DNA from: [Clostridium] hylemonae DSM 15053
Lineage (GTDB): Bacteria > Bacillota > Clostridia > Lachnospirales > Lachnospiraceae
Length of the DNA stretch: 64,000 bases
Reading direction: 5' to 3'
NCBI RefSeq assembly: GCF_008281175.1
Contig: NZ_CP036524.1
Coordinates: forward strand, 3,534,001 to 3,598,000
The notes under the pieces: generated by a model
The model's input: only the letters and a program-made list of their open reading frames with translations
The model's database searches: none
What the model was told of the DNA's origin: nothing
Position numbers and translations under genes: made by a program
Part shown: positions 46,852-55,164 of the stretch, in pieces
Layout of the letters: each line of letters starts with the position of its first letter
Position numbering within the stretch: position 1 is the stretch's first letter

Positions 46852-48600
46852 TCATTCTTTTATGACCAGCTTTTCATTACATTTTTTTATGATATTCTCA
46901 TCTATTTTGAGCACTTCCCTGTCATACGTATAGATTCCGTTTACTTCCTCCTCTACGTCTGAAAGCTGTGTGTACACAGACGCCGACAGTCCCCGGTCTA
47001 TCTGCGCGGCCACTTCCCGGCCCATAAGCGAGGCGTACCCCCTGCCCAGTTCTTTCCTGCTGCCATAGATGCGGTACCCGTACATCCCCGGACACATACT
47101 GTGCCCTTTCACTTTCAGGCAGTATCCGCCAAATTCTGTAAGGGCGGCCACTCTCTTTTCGGGACGCACTTTCAGAGGGAAGAAATAATTATGTATGCTC
47201 CAAAAATCACCGCCTCCCTGATCAAACCATCCGCTGGCGGAATCCAGAAGCCGGGAGGCATCCTCCCTGCGGGCAGCCTCCGTAACCGCGTTGGCGTCAA
47301 ACTGTCCCCACCCCTCGTTAAAAATGACCCAGACGACGATGGACGGATGATTGTAAAGCGCCCGGACCGTCTCCTTCATCTCCTGCATGAACCTTGCCCT
47401 GCTCTTTACATCCCGCCTTCCGAGCAGGCGGTAATACCGGTCCGACGGCCTTATATGAAAAAGCTCCATGGCAGTGGCCGCATAAGTGACGTACCAGTGT
47501 CTGTAAGGCGCTCCCCCGCACACCATATCCTGCCATACGAGCATGCCAAGACGGTCGCAGTGGTAGTACCACCTTTCAGGTTCTATCTTCATATGCTTTC
47601 GCAGCATGTTAAATCCGAGCCGCTTCATCTCCATGATGTCAAATATCATAGCTTCATCGGACGGGGCCGTGTAAAGACCGTCCGGCCAATAGCCCTGGTC
47701 CAGCACTCCCTTCTGGAAATAAGGGCGGTTATTTAAAAACAGGCGGGGGATCCCCCTCTGGTCTCTCTCTGCCGATATTTTACGCATGGCAAAATAACTT
47801 TCCGCTTCATCCTCCCCCATACGGATGCGAAGCCGGTACAGAAACGGATCCTCGGGACTCCATCTGTGTATCTCCTTTAGCGGGATACGCACCGGGCGGT
47901 TCGTGCATCCTTCTGCCCCGGCGGCCTGCGTCTCCCCGGAACAGACAGTGAAAACAACCCCTCTCTCCCTGCGGGAGCGGACAAGGACTTCCACCTCACC
48001 CTCGTCGTAGCGCGGCGTGATCTTTATCCCGTATATGTGATCGTCCGGCACCTGCTCCATCCACACCGTCTGCCAGATGCCGCTCTGTGCCGTATAAAAC
48101 ATGCCGCCCCGCTCCAGCTTCTGTTTTCCCCTTGCCAGAAAGACGCGGTCGCTGTGATCCTGTATCCGCACGGTGAGCTCATTCTCCGCGGCGCCAAGCA
48201 GATCTGTCACATCCGCGGAAAACGGTATATATCCGCCCACATGTCTGACTGCCGGCCTTCCGTTGACCATGACCGCCGCACACTGATCCGCAGCGCCGAT
48301 GTGCAGGATCCACCTTTTGCCCTGCTCTTTCTTCACCTCATCCGGCAGCTTCCTGCCGTACCACAGATATTCCCCCGGTCTCAGCTGGCGCCCCACGCCG
48401 GAAAGCACAGCCTCAGGTGAAAAGGGGACAAGTATCTCCCCTTCAAAAGTATCCGGCCTTTTTCTGCTGTCAGAAAAAGCATAGTTCCATATCCCGTTCA
48501 GATTCACATAACTTTTTCTTCTCAGAGACGGCCTTGGATACTCTTTCAGCACATGATCTTTCTCTAATTTATCCGCCCATCTTGTCTTCAGCTGTTTCAT
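46852..48600 (-). CDS. Glycoside hydrolase family 2 protein
   Basis: A 582-residue beta-glycosidase-type enzyme (beta-galactosidase/glucuronidase/mannosidase family). The N-terminal jelly roll includes YVNLNGIWNYAFSD and a WILHIGAADQCAAVMVNG segment. The immunoglobulin-like middle has WSPEDPFLYRLRIRMGE. The TIM barrel has the acid/base glutamate in VIFNEGWGQFDA and the nucleophile in ALTEFGGYCLK. There is no signal peptide, so it acts in the cytoplasm. It is shorter than LacZ. The substrate is unknown. ATG 48600 has GGGAG 5 bases upstream. It lies 37 bases after the phosphopantetheinyl transferase. Confidence 0.9.
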   Translation of the reverse strand: MKQLKTRWADKLEKDHVLKEYPRPSLRRKSYVNLNGIWNYAFSDSRKRPDTFEGEILVPFSPEAVLSGVGRQLRPGEYLWYGRKLPDEVKKEQGKRWILHIGAADQCAAVMVNGRPAVRHVGGYIPFSADVTDLLGAAENELTVRIQDHSDRVFLARGKQKLERGGMFYTAQSGIWQTVWMEQVPDDHIYGIKITPRYDEGEVEVLVRSRRERGVVFTVCSGETQAAGAEGCTNRPVRIPLKEIHRWSPEDPFLYRLRIRMGEDEAESYFAMRKISAERDQRGIPRLFLNNRPYFQKGVLDQGYWPDGLYTAPSDEAMIFDIMEMKRLGFNMLRKHMKIEPERWYYHCDRLGMLVWQDMVCGGAPYRHWYVTYAATAMELFHIRPSDRYYRLLGRRDVKSRARFMQEMKETVRALYNHPSIVVWVIFNEGWGQFDANAVTEAARREDASRLLDSASGWFDQGGGDFWSIHNYFFPLKVRPEKRVAALTEFGGYCLKVKGHSMCPGMYGYRIYGSRKELGRGYASLMGREVAAQIDRGLSASVYTQLSDVEEEVNGIYTYDREVLKIDENIIKKCNEKLVIKE

Positions 48601-48637
48601 CCGCACTCCCTCTCTCCCGCTGTCTGCGCTCTGCACT

Positions 48638-49279
48638 TTAAATAATATGGTTAAAATCTACGACCTTCGCCTCTTTGGCAGTCACTTCTGCTGTTGTGCA
48701 CACCGCCATCTTTGCGCCGGTCCCTTCTATATTATACTCTGTGTACCGGTACTTTTCCAAAAAAGCGGCCGGCTGTCTCAAAAGCACCGGTCTGTTCTGT
48801 TCGTCAAAGCCGATCTCAAACTCATCCATACCAAGCTTCATCCCCTGCCTTGTCGCCTTCATAAAGCTTTCTTTGAGCACCCAGAAACGAAAGAACAGGT
48901 CCGCTCTCTTCTGTCCGTCTTCCTCCTCCAGCAGTCTCTCATATTCACTTTCTGTAAAAAAGCGGCGTGCCACACCCATTTTTGCATCTTTTACCGTCTC
49001 AATGTCACATCCGGCCCGCACTGCCTCCGCCGTATCGCTCAGGGCACACATGACGTAACTGCCTGAATGTGACAGATTGTAGACGTGCGATCCACCGGCC
49101 CCCGTCTCTTTTCTGGCCGCTTCCAGGAGCAGCCATGCCCCTATGCTCTGAGCTCTGCCTTCGGCAAATCTCATCCGCTGCGCCTTCCTCCTGCGCCAGT
49201 CCGGTACGAGCCCGCAGCACTGTTCATATGTGTCCCGCTCAAGCAGCGGTGTGATATCAGCGAGATATGTCCTGATCAT
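48638..49279 (-). CDS. 4'-phosphopantetheinyl transferase (Sfp type)
   Basis: A 213-residue enzyme that loads the phosphopantetheine arm from coenzyme A onto carrier proteins. The motifs NLSHSGSYVMCAL, AGCDIETVKD (Mg site) and FRFWVLKESFMKATRQG are in order. The protein is of Sfp type but rather short. No peptide- or polyketide-synthase genes are in the window, so the target carrier lies elsewhere. It sits between a small coiled-coil gene (17 bases upstream) and the GH2 gene. Confidence 0.9.
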   Translation of the reverse strand: MIRTYLADITPLLERDTYEQCCGLVPDWRRRKAQRMRFAEGRAQSIGAWLLLEAARKETGAGGSHVYNLSHSGSYVMCALSDTAEAVRAGCDIETVKDAKMGVARRFFTESEYERLLEEEDGQKRADLFFRFWVLKESFMKATRQGMKLGMDEFEIGFDEQNRPVLLRQPAAFLEKYRYTEYNIEGTGAKMAVCTTAEVTAKEAKVVDFNHII

Positions 49280-49296
49280 CTGTTTTCAGCCTCTCT

Positions 49297-49497
49297 TTAT
49301 AAATCATATATTTTGTATAAGTCCAATATGCTGCCGTAGATCGTCTTTCTTCCCGAAAGCTCTTTGTACTCCGCCGAATTGTCTCTTCCGTCTCCCTTGA
49401 GGATCTCCAGCCGCTTTAAGATCCGGTCGTATTCTGTCCTCACCGCCTGATACATCGTCTCAAATGCTTCCAGTTTTTTCTCTTTCTCCCTGTCCAT
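49297..49497 (-). CDS. 66-residue helical protein of unknown function
   Basis: A short, charged, mostly helical protein (MDREKEKKLEAFETMYQAV, then ILKRLEILKGDGRD and a C-terminal YGSILDLYKIYDL). ATG 49497 has a full AGGAGG 6 bases upstream; the frame extends further but without such a site. It is first of the minus-strand group with the phosphopantetheinyl transferase and GH2, divergent from aroF. The family is not recognised. Confidence 0.72.
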   Translation of the reverse strand: MDREKEKKLEAFETMYQAVRTEYDRILKRLEILKGDGRDNSAEYKELSGRKTIYGSILDLYKIYDL

Positions 49498-49575
49498 AAT
49501 ATACCTCCTGACTCCTTTGTTTAAGCCAATTGTATCACACTTCAAAGGTGAAAATTAAAATATTTGAAAAAGATA

Positions 49576-49604
49576 TTGACATCTTAATATTTATGCGATA
49601 GTAT
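49576..49604 (+). promoter_or_regulatory. Sigma-A promoter of aroF-aroB
   Basis: TTGACA (49576-49581) and TAGTAT (49599-49604) are 17 bases apart. The leader is about 100 bases. I see no T-box or attenuator in it. Confidence 0.68.
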
Positions 49605-49710
49605 TAATCATGATTTCACACTTTAAACAACTAAAATTTTACAGTGCGAATATATCAGTACATATACAGACGATGTTAAAGCATTATTTATAGAAACCGG
49701 AGGACCTATT

Positions 49711-50724
49711 ATGATTATCGTATTAAAACCAAACACCAAACAGGAAGATGTATCCCGCGTAGAGCACCTCGTCAAGCGCAGAGGACTTGATACCCATATT
49801 GTAGTCGGACAGGAGATGACCATTATCGGCTGTATCGGCGACACGACAAAGATAGATGCAAAACTGTTTGAAGTAGATGCCTCTGTGGATAAAGTCATGC
49901 ACGTTCAGGAGCCCTACAAGCTCGCAAACCGCGCCTTCCACCCGGAAGATTCTGTTGTGGACGTATCCGGCGTGAAGGTCGGCAGAGGACACCTCGCTCT
50001 GATCGCGGGCCCGTGCTCCGTAGAGTCGGCGCAGCAGGTGCTGGAGATCGCCGCCGCGGCGAAGCAGTCCGGCGCCAATCTATTAAGAGGCGGAGCCTTC
50101 AAGCCAAGAACAAGTCCTTATTCCTTCCAGGGCATGGGACTTGACGGGCTCAAGATCCTCTGCGAGGCAAAAGAGGCCACCGGCCTTCCGATCGTAACAG
50201 AGCTTATGTCCCCGGAGCATCTCGATATCTTTAATGAGAAAGTAGACCTGATCCAGATCGGCGCCCGCAATATGCAGAACTTTGATCTGCTGAAGCAGCT
50301 CGGGCAGCTGGACCGTCCGATCCTCTTAAAGCGCGGTCTGAACGCAACCTATGAAGAATGGATCATGTCCGCGGAGTATATCATGGCGTCCGGCAATGAA
50401 AATGTCATTCTCTGTGAGCGGGGTATCCGCACATTCGAGACGTATACGCGCAACACCCTTGACCTGCAGAGCATTCCGGTGCTCCGTAAGCTCACCCACC
50501 TTCCTGTCGTCGTAGACCCAAGTCACGCAGGCGGAAAATGGTGGCTTGTAGAGCCGATGGCCAAGGCGGCCATCGCAGCCGGGGCGGACGGATTGATGGT
50601 GGAAGTGCACAACGATCCCGAGTCCGCGCTCTGTGACGGAGCGCAGTCGCTGAAACCGCAGAAGTACGACGAACTTTTAAGAGAAGTCACACAGATCGCC
50701 AAAGTGATCGGCAAAAAAATATAA
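49711..50724 (+). CDS. aroF: 3-deoxy-7-phosphoheptulonate synthase (DAHP synthase)
   Basis: A 337-residue enzyme for the first step of aromatic synthesis, joining PEP and erythrose 4-phosphate. It is of the type I-beta form: residues ~1-70 are the N-terminal ferredoxin-like domain used for feedback control, and ~75-337 are the TIM barrel. [40 protein letters not shown] and DPSHAGG supply PEP- and metal-binding residues. GGAGG precedes ATG 49711. It is 21 bases upstream of aroB, same operon. Confidence 0.97.
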   Translation: MIIVLKPNTKQEDVSRVEHLVKRRGLDTHIVVGQEMTIIGCIGDTTKIDAKLFEVDASVDKVMHVQEPYKLANRAFHPEDSVVDVSGVKVGRGHLALIAGPCSVESAQQVLEIAAAAKQSGANLLRGGAFKPRTSPYSFQGMGLDGLKILCEAKEATGLPIVTELMSPEHLDIFNEKVDLIQIGARNMQNFDLLKQLGQLDRPILLKRGLNATYEEWIMSAEYIMASGNENVILCERGIRTFETYTRNTLDLQSIPVLRKLTHLPVVVDPSHAGGKWWLVEPMAKAAIAAGADGLMVEVHNDPESALCDGAQSLKPQKYDELLREVTQIAKVIGKKI

Positions 50725-50745
50725 GATACAGATTCTGGAGTTATT

Positions 50746-51807
50746 ATGAAGTTAAATGTAAATCTTGGGGATAAAAGTTATCCTATATATATAGAAAACA
50801 AAATACTGGACAGCGCTTCCGACTACATAGCGGATGCCTTCTCCGGAAAAAAGATCATGATCTTTTCAGACGATAATGTATATCCTCTGTACGGGGAGGC
50901 ATTGAAACGCTCCTTATCCGGCCGCTTTGAGTGTCATGAATTCATACTGCCCCACGGCGAAGCGACCAAGGCATTCAAAACACTTCCCGCTGTCTATTCG
51001 GCACTGCTTGACGCCAGGCTTACGAGAAGCGATCTTATCATCGCTCTCGGCGGCGGAGTCATCGGAGATCTCGCCGGATTTGCGGCAGCGACTTACATGA
51101 GAGGGGTGAACCTCATACAGATTCCGACTTCTCTGCTGGCCCAGGTAGACTCCTCCGTCGGCGGAAAGGTGGCGGTAGACCTTCCCCAGGGAAAGAATCT
51201 TGTGGGCGCTTTTTATCAGCCTTGTCTTGTCCTTATCGACCCGCTTGTGCTGAATACCCTGAGCCCACGATTTATCAAAGATGGCATGGGAGAGGTAATC
51301 AAATATGGCTGCATCCGTGATGCGGACCTGTTTCATACCTTGGAGTCACACAGTTCCTTTGAAGACTTAAAAGAAGAACTGCCTGCCATCATTTACAGCT
51401 GTGTAGATATCAAACGAAAAGTCGTGGAGCATGACCAGTTTGATACCGGAGAACGTATGCTTTTAAACTTTGGCCACACACTGGCACATACGATAGAACA
51501 GTATCACCATTACGAGAGGGAGAGCCACGGGGAAGCCGTCGCGGTCGGTATGTACCAGATCACCAGGCTGGCACAAGAGCAATGCCTGACAGCCCCCGGG
51601 AACGCCGACAGAATACTGAAACTTTTGAAACAGTATGGTCTTCCTTATGAGTGCGGCATTCCCCTCAGCGAGCTCACCGATACGATCGAGCTGGATAAGA
51701 AGAATCTGAACGACCGCCTTAACGTTGTTCTTCTCCGTGAGATCGGAAACAGTTATATACATCCTGCAACCATAGACTTTTTTAAACGTAACCTGCGGAC
51801 CATTTAA
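50746..51807 (+). CDS. aroB: 3-dehydroquinate synthase
   Basis: A 353-residue NAD- and metal-dependent enzyme that turns DAHP into 3-dehydroquinate. NAD binding: IALGGGVIGDLAGFAAATYM. Active-site lysines and substrate contacts: SSVGGKVAVDLPQGKNLVG. Metal ligands: GEVIKYG and FGHTLAHTIEQYHHYE with HGEAVAVG. Length is normal. It sits 21 bases after aroF and 20 before the SDR gene. Confidence 0.97.
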   Translation: MKLNVNLGDKSYPIYIENKILDSASDYIADAFSGKKIMIFSDDNVYPLYGEALKRSLSGRFECHEFILPHGEATKAFKTLPAVYSALLDARLTRSDLIIALGGGVIGDLAGFAAATYMRGVNLIQIPTSLLAQVDSSVGGKVAVDLPQGKNLVGAFYQPCLVLIDPLVLNTLSPRFIKDGMGEVIKYGCIRDADLFHTLESHSSFEDLKEELPAIIYSCVDIKRKVVEHDQFDTGERMLLNFGHTLAHTIEQYHHYERESHGEAVAVGMYQITRLAQEQCLTAPGNADRILKLLKQYGLPYECGIPLSELTDTIELDKKNLNDRLNVVLLREIGNSYIHPATIDFFKRNLRTI

Positions 51808-51827
51808 TATATTTGGAGGAAAACAAT

Positions 51828-52571
51828 ATGAGATTAGAAGGAAAAATTGCAATAGTGACAGGAGCCGGAAAAGGAATCGGAAGAGACGCCGCACTTGCCA
51901 TCGCCGCGGAAGGCGCAACTGTAGTGGCTGTTGCGAGGACACTGGCGGATCTGGAAGAGACCGTGAGACTTATCGAAGAAAAGGGCGGAAAGGCCATCGC
52001 CCTCTCCCGTGACCTGACGATAGGCGAACAGGTCCAGTCTATGGCAGACACTGTCGTAGAAAAGTTCGGCCGGATAGATATTCTTGTCAACAATGCAGGA
52101 GGATACCCGAAGGAGATATACAACAATATTGAACACCAGGCGATCAAAATATGGGAATGGTCCGAAGAACAATGGGATCAGATCATCAAAACAAATCTGC
52201 GCATCCCGTTCCTCTGTATCAATAAAGTCGTTCCTGTTATGATAAAGCAGCGCAGCGGAGATATCGTCAGCGTTTCCTCCCGCATGGGACGTATCGCTTC
52301 CCAGATGGGCGCATACGCAGTCGCCAAAGGCGGGATCATCACTATGACAAAGACGACCGCGATCCAGACGCAGGAATACGGCATAAGGGCCAACGCCGTC
52401 TCCCCCGGTATCGTAGACACACCGGGACAGAGGGTATACAATCACTCCGTCGGTCAGGACGATGCCAAAATGGGACGTTCCGAAGATGTGGCAAAGGCGA
52501 TCGTCTACCTGCTCTGCGACGCGCCTGCAGTCATGACGGGCCAGTCTGTAGATTTGTTCACAACAGTGTAA
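51828..52571 (+). CDS. Short-chain dehydrogenase/reductase
   Basis: A 247-residue NAD(P)-dependent oxidoreductase of the classical SDR family. The cofactor loop is VTGAGKGIGRDAALA. NNAGG is present, and the catalytic Ser (VSVSSRMG), Tyr and Lys (YAVAKGG) are all in place. SPGIVDTPGQRV follows. The substrate is unknown. It is third in the aroF-aroB operon, 20 bases after aroB, where a shikimate dehydrogenase (AroE) might be expected, but SDRs are not related to AroE. ATG 51828 has GGAGG 8 bases upstream; the TTG at 51813 is not needed. Confidence 0.9.
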   Translation: MRLEGKIAIVTGAGKGIGRDAALAIAAEGATVVAVARTLADLEETVRLIEEKGGKAIALSRDLTIGEQVQSMADTVVEKFGRIDILVNNAGGYPKEIYNNIEHQAIKIWEWSEEQWDQIIKTNLRIPFLCINKVVPVMIKQRSGDIVSVSSRMGRIASQMGAYAVAKGGIITMTKTTAIQTQEYGIRANAVSPGIVDTPGQRVYNHSVGQDDAKMGRSEDVAKAIVYLLCDAPAVMTGQSVDLFTTV

Positions 52572-52582
52572 ACGAAATGAAA

Positions 52583-52617
52583 AAAACATGGGGGACGGAA
52601 AATTTCCGTCCCCTTAC
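52583..52617. terminator. Bidirectional terminator between the SDR and M24 genes
   Basis: GGGGACGGAAA (52591-52601) pairs with TTTCCGTCCCC (52603-52613). Towards the minus strand the stem is followed by CATGTTTTTT, and towards the plus strand by TTACTT. It lies between convergent genes and can serve both; it looks stronger for the minus-strand sugar operon. Confidence 0.82.
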
Positions 52618-52633
52618 TTCATAAATGTTCTGC

Positions 52634-53728
52634 CTAAATAATCCAAATGTCCGGCAATTTTATGACATCTCCGTTACTCGTACGGTATTCCTTCTCCGGC
52701 CACAGGCCTGTCATGGACAAGATTTCCTGTCTGCCCCCGGTATTCATCACAAGCTCCGCGGACTTTGCGCCGCTGACGGTCACATACCACTCGTAAGCCT
52801 GCCCGGGCATCATGCGTCTCCCGCTGTTGTACAAAACCGAAGCGTCTGAGAGCATATATCCGACCGGCGCGCCGTGGCCGTGTCTCATCCATTCCTGCCC
52901 GTAGCCGAGCTGGCGGTATGATCTCTCCTGCATCTGAAAGATCTCACCAAACGGTATGCCCTCCCTGCTCATGCTGATTATCTCGGCCTGGATCTGGCAC
53001 ACTGCATCGTATTTTTCCCGTACTTCTTCCGGCACACTTCCAAAACAGACCATGCGGGCAATGTTGGAATGCAGACCGTACCTGCGCAATACAGGCGACA
53101 GCAGCGCGGTATGCTCCGCCGCTTTTTCCGTCGGGGTGCAGTGTCTGTACTTTTCGATCCTCTCATCGGCCCCCACAAGAAGAACGTCCGTCTCCACTCC
53201 CCTGTCCGCGCACTGACGCAGAAGCTCTGCCTTTATTTCCTGTTCCGTCATCCCACGCTTTATATTTCCGGCCGTATCGGCGAGGATTCTGTCAGACAGC
53301 CTTCCAAGCTCCCGGTACCGTTCTATCTCGGTCTCTGTCATCGGATACTCCAGCTCATATACCGCCTCCGTGTCGCAGAGACAGCCTTCAAGCGGTATGT
53401 CCGACAACGCTTTCTTTCCTTTTAAAAGACGCTCAATATACTGTTCTTTTCCCGGCTGTTTCCAGTTCAGAGTGTGGACCGTAAATCCAAGTCCTGCCAG
53501 CAGTTCCTCTTTTGCTTTGGCGGCGTCCGCCCAAAGCGCCGCCGCAGTCAGTTCCTTCCTCGTCACAACAAGATAGACAAAGCCGGTCTCCTGATTCAGT
53601 ATGACACCGCTTTCCTCTCCCCCGGTCAGCCAGGCAAAATTATCTCTTCTGGCGATCACAAGCGCATCTGCCTGCCGCCGGTCAAGGAGATGCCGGATCC
53701 TTTCCAGCTTTATTTCAAAGTCAGTCAT
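52634..53728 (-). CDS. M24-family (creatinase/prolidase-like) protein with altered metal ligands
   Basis: A 364-residue protein. Residues ~1-125 are a creatinase N-terminal domain (RIRHLLDRRQADALVIARRDN). Residues ~135-350 are the pita-bread fold. By my alignment the His ligand (MRHGHGAPVGY) and both Glu ligands (AYEWYVTV, SAELVM) remain. The two Asp ligands are replaced, because the segment that usually reads D-x-G...H-S-D reads LLSPVLRRYGLHSNIARM. True peptidase activity is therefore doubtful. It is the last gene of the sugar operon, overlapping the preceding isomerase gene by 4 bases (ATGA), so it may be a metabolic enzyme or binding protein of that pathway. Confidence 0.85.
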   Translation of the reverse strand: MTDFEIKLERIRHLLDRRQADALVIARRDNFAWLTGGEESGVILNQETGFVYLVVTRKELTAAALWADAAKAKEELLAGLGFTVHTLNWKQPGKEQYIERLLKGKKALSDIPLEGCLCDTEAVYELEYPMTETEIERYRELGRLSDRILADTAGNIKRGMTEQEIKAELLRQCADRGVETDVLLVGADERIEKYRHCTPTEKAAEHTALLSPVLRRYGLHSNIARMVCFGSVPEEVREKYDAVCQIQAEIISMSREGIPFGEIFQMQERSYRQLGYGQEWMRHGHGAPVGYMLSDASVLYNSGRRMMPGQAYEWYVTVSGAKSAELVMNTGGRQEILSMTGLWPEKEYRTSNGDVIKLPDIWII

Positions 53729-55164
53729 TTGCGCGCCTCTTCTCCTTTGTGGTAATATACTTCGGCTCCCATATATTTCCCGAGCGCTTCTGCAAGTACC
53801 TTGGCGGAATTTCCGCGGTTCATAGCTACATGATGTTCAAACCCGCTGCTGCAGATATGATCCATCAGCGCCTGAAGCCCCGGTACTTTGCAGACTGCCA
53901 CGCCTCCGGGCGTATCTATTTCTTCCTCCACAAAGCTGCCCTCTCCTACATACATTTTCACCTTTCCTTTTTCCTCATCTGTGGAAATCTTTCCGTACGT
54001 CATGGTTCCCGGAGCGATCACAGCTTTGCATGCCCCAAAGCAGTTTTCTTTTCCAAGACTGTTGCCGAGTATATCGAGACTGCCGATCTCAAACGGGCCG
54101 CTGATAAATGATTTTGGAAAGTTTGAACAGTGTATGCCGATACACATATCTCTGTCCTCCCCGAAGCTGTTGTTCCAGTCCAGATATCCGGAGGGTGACC
54201 CGCTGGCAAGGTACATGGCATACATTGTTACCGCGCCCGTCACATCAGCTTCACATGCCATGGGCATTCCTTCTTCCCCAAGCATGCTCATCGTCAGACA
54301 TGCGGCACACCCGTAATTGATCTGCAGAGAGTCCCAGCACTGGATCGTCCCTGTCTGGCAATCGTTTTCCTTCATCCAGTTCTTTACCGTCACATAGAGC
54401 TTTGCCTGCTTTACTATATGTTCTTCTTCAACACTGTCTTCAAGCCGCCCGTAAGACTTGATCCTGGCCGCGGCCTCTGCCACTTCCTCCGTCATCTCAA
54501 GACGCTTTGCCGCAAAGATTATTTCTGACATATCTACAGGTACGACCTGTATCCCCATCTTCTGAAGCAGCTTTTCCGAATACCGTACCGTCTGGAAAGC
54601 CGCGGGCCGCGTGCCCATCTGGGCCACGCGAAGCCCCTTTAAGCCCGCTGTAATGCGGCACACCTTTGCAAAGTCTCTGATATCTTCCGTAAATATATCG
54701 CTGTCTATGGCGCATGTGTGGAAAGTCGTATTCGTAAATTTGATACCGTACTGATTCAGGTTGCTGCAGACCGATATCTTACCGCAGAAAGCATCCCGGC
54801 GGCCGGCAATATCCATTTTGTCCTTTTCATCGTCGCACGCCTGAACGAGCACCGGTACGTTAAGCCCTGCTTTGTCTATGGCGCTTACGACGCCCACCTC
54901 ATCTCCGAAGTTCGGAAGGCATACGATGATCCCTTGTATCCTGTCCGCGTTTTCTTTAAATAAGTCTGCACACTTCCCTGCATCGTCCATCGTCTCTACC
55001 AGTCCGTATCTCGTATCGGACTCATCGAGGCAGACGGTGTCATATCCCATGCTTTTCAGCTTTTCAAGTATTTCGACCCTTCCTTCATGGGCCAGCTCCG
55101 GGTTGAAAAACCCTCTCGTTGATACGATCACGCCAAATCCTGTATGTAATCTTTTCATCTTCAT
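53725..55164 (-). CDS. L-fucose/L-arabinose isomerase-like protein (first copy)
   Basis: A 479-residue sugar isomerase-type enzyme of the FucI/AraA-like superfamily. It is much shorter than E. coli FucI (~590). The N-terminal Rossmann-like domain has IVCLPNFGDEVGVVSAI. The centre has TIQCWDSLQINYG, then the likely metal Glu/Asp in MACEADVTGAVTMYAM. The end has the His in FEHHVAMNRGN. It probably interconverts an aldose and ketose with Mn2+. It starts directly after the kinase stop (TAG ATG) and overlaps the M24 gene. The partner kinase is upstream. Confidence 0.85.
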   Translation of the reverse strand: MKMKRLHTGFGVIVSTRGFFNPELAHEGRVEILEKLKSMGYDTVCLDESDTRYGLVETMDDAGKCADLFKENADRIQGIIVCLPNFGDEVGVVSAIDKAGLNVPVLVQACDDEKDKMDIAGRRDAFCGKISVCSNLNQYGIKFTNTTFHTCAIDSDIFTEDIRDFAKVCRITAGLKGLRVAQMGTRPAAFQTVRYSEKLLQKMGIQVVPVDMSEIIFAAKRLEMTEEVAEAAARIKSYGRLEDSVEEEHIVKQAKLYVTVKNWMKENDCQTGTIQCWDSLQINYGCAACLTMSMLGEEGMPMACEADVTGAVTMYAMYLASGSPSGYLDWNNSFGEDRDMCIGIHCSNFPKSFISGPFEIGSLDILGNSLGKENCFGACKAVIAPGTMTYGKISTDEEKGKVKMYVGEGSFVEEEIDTPGGVAVCKVPGLQALMDHICSSGFEHHVAMNRGNSAKVLAEALGKYMGAEVYYHKGEEARK

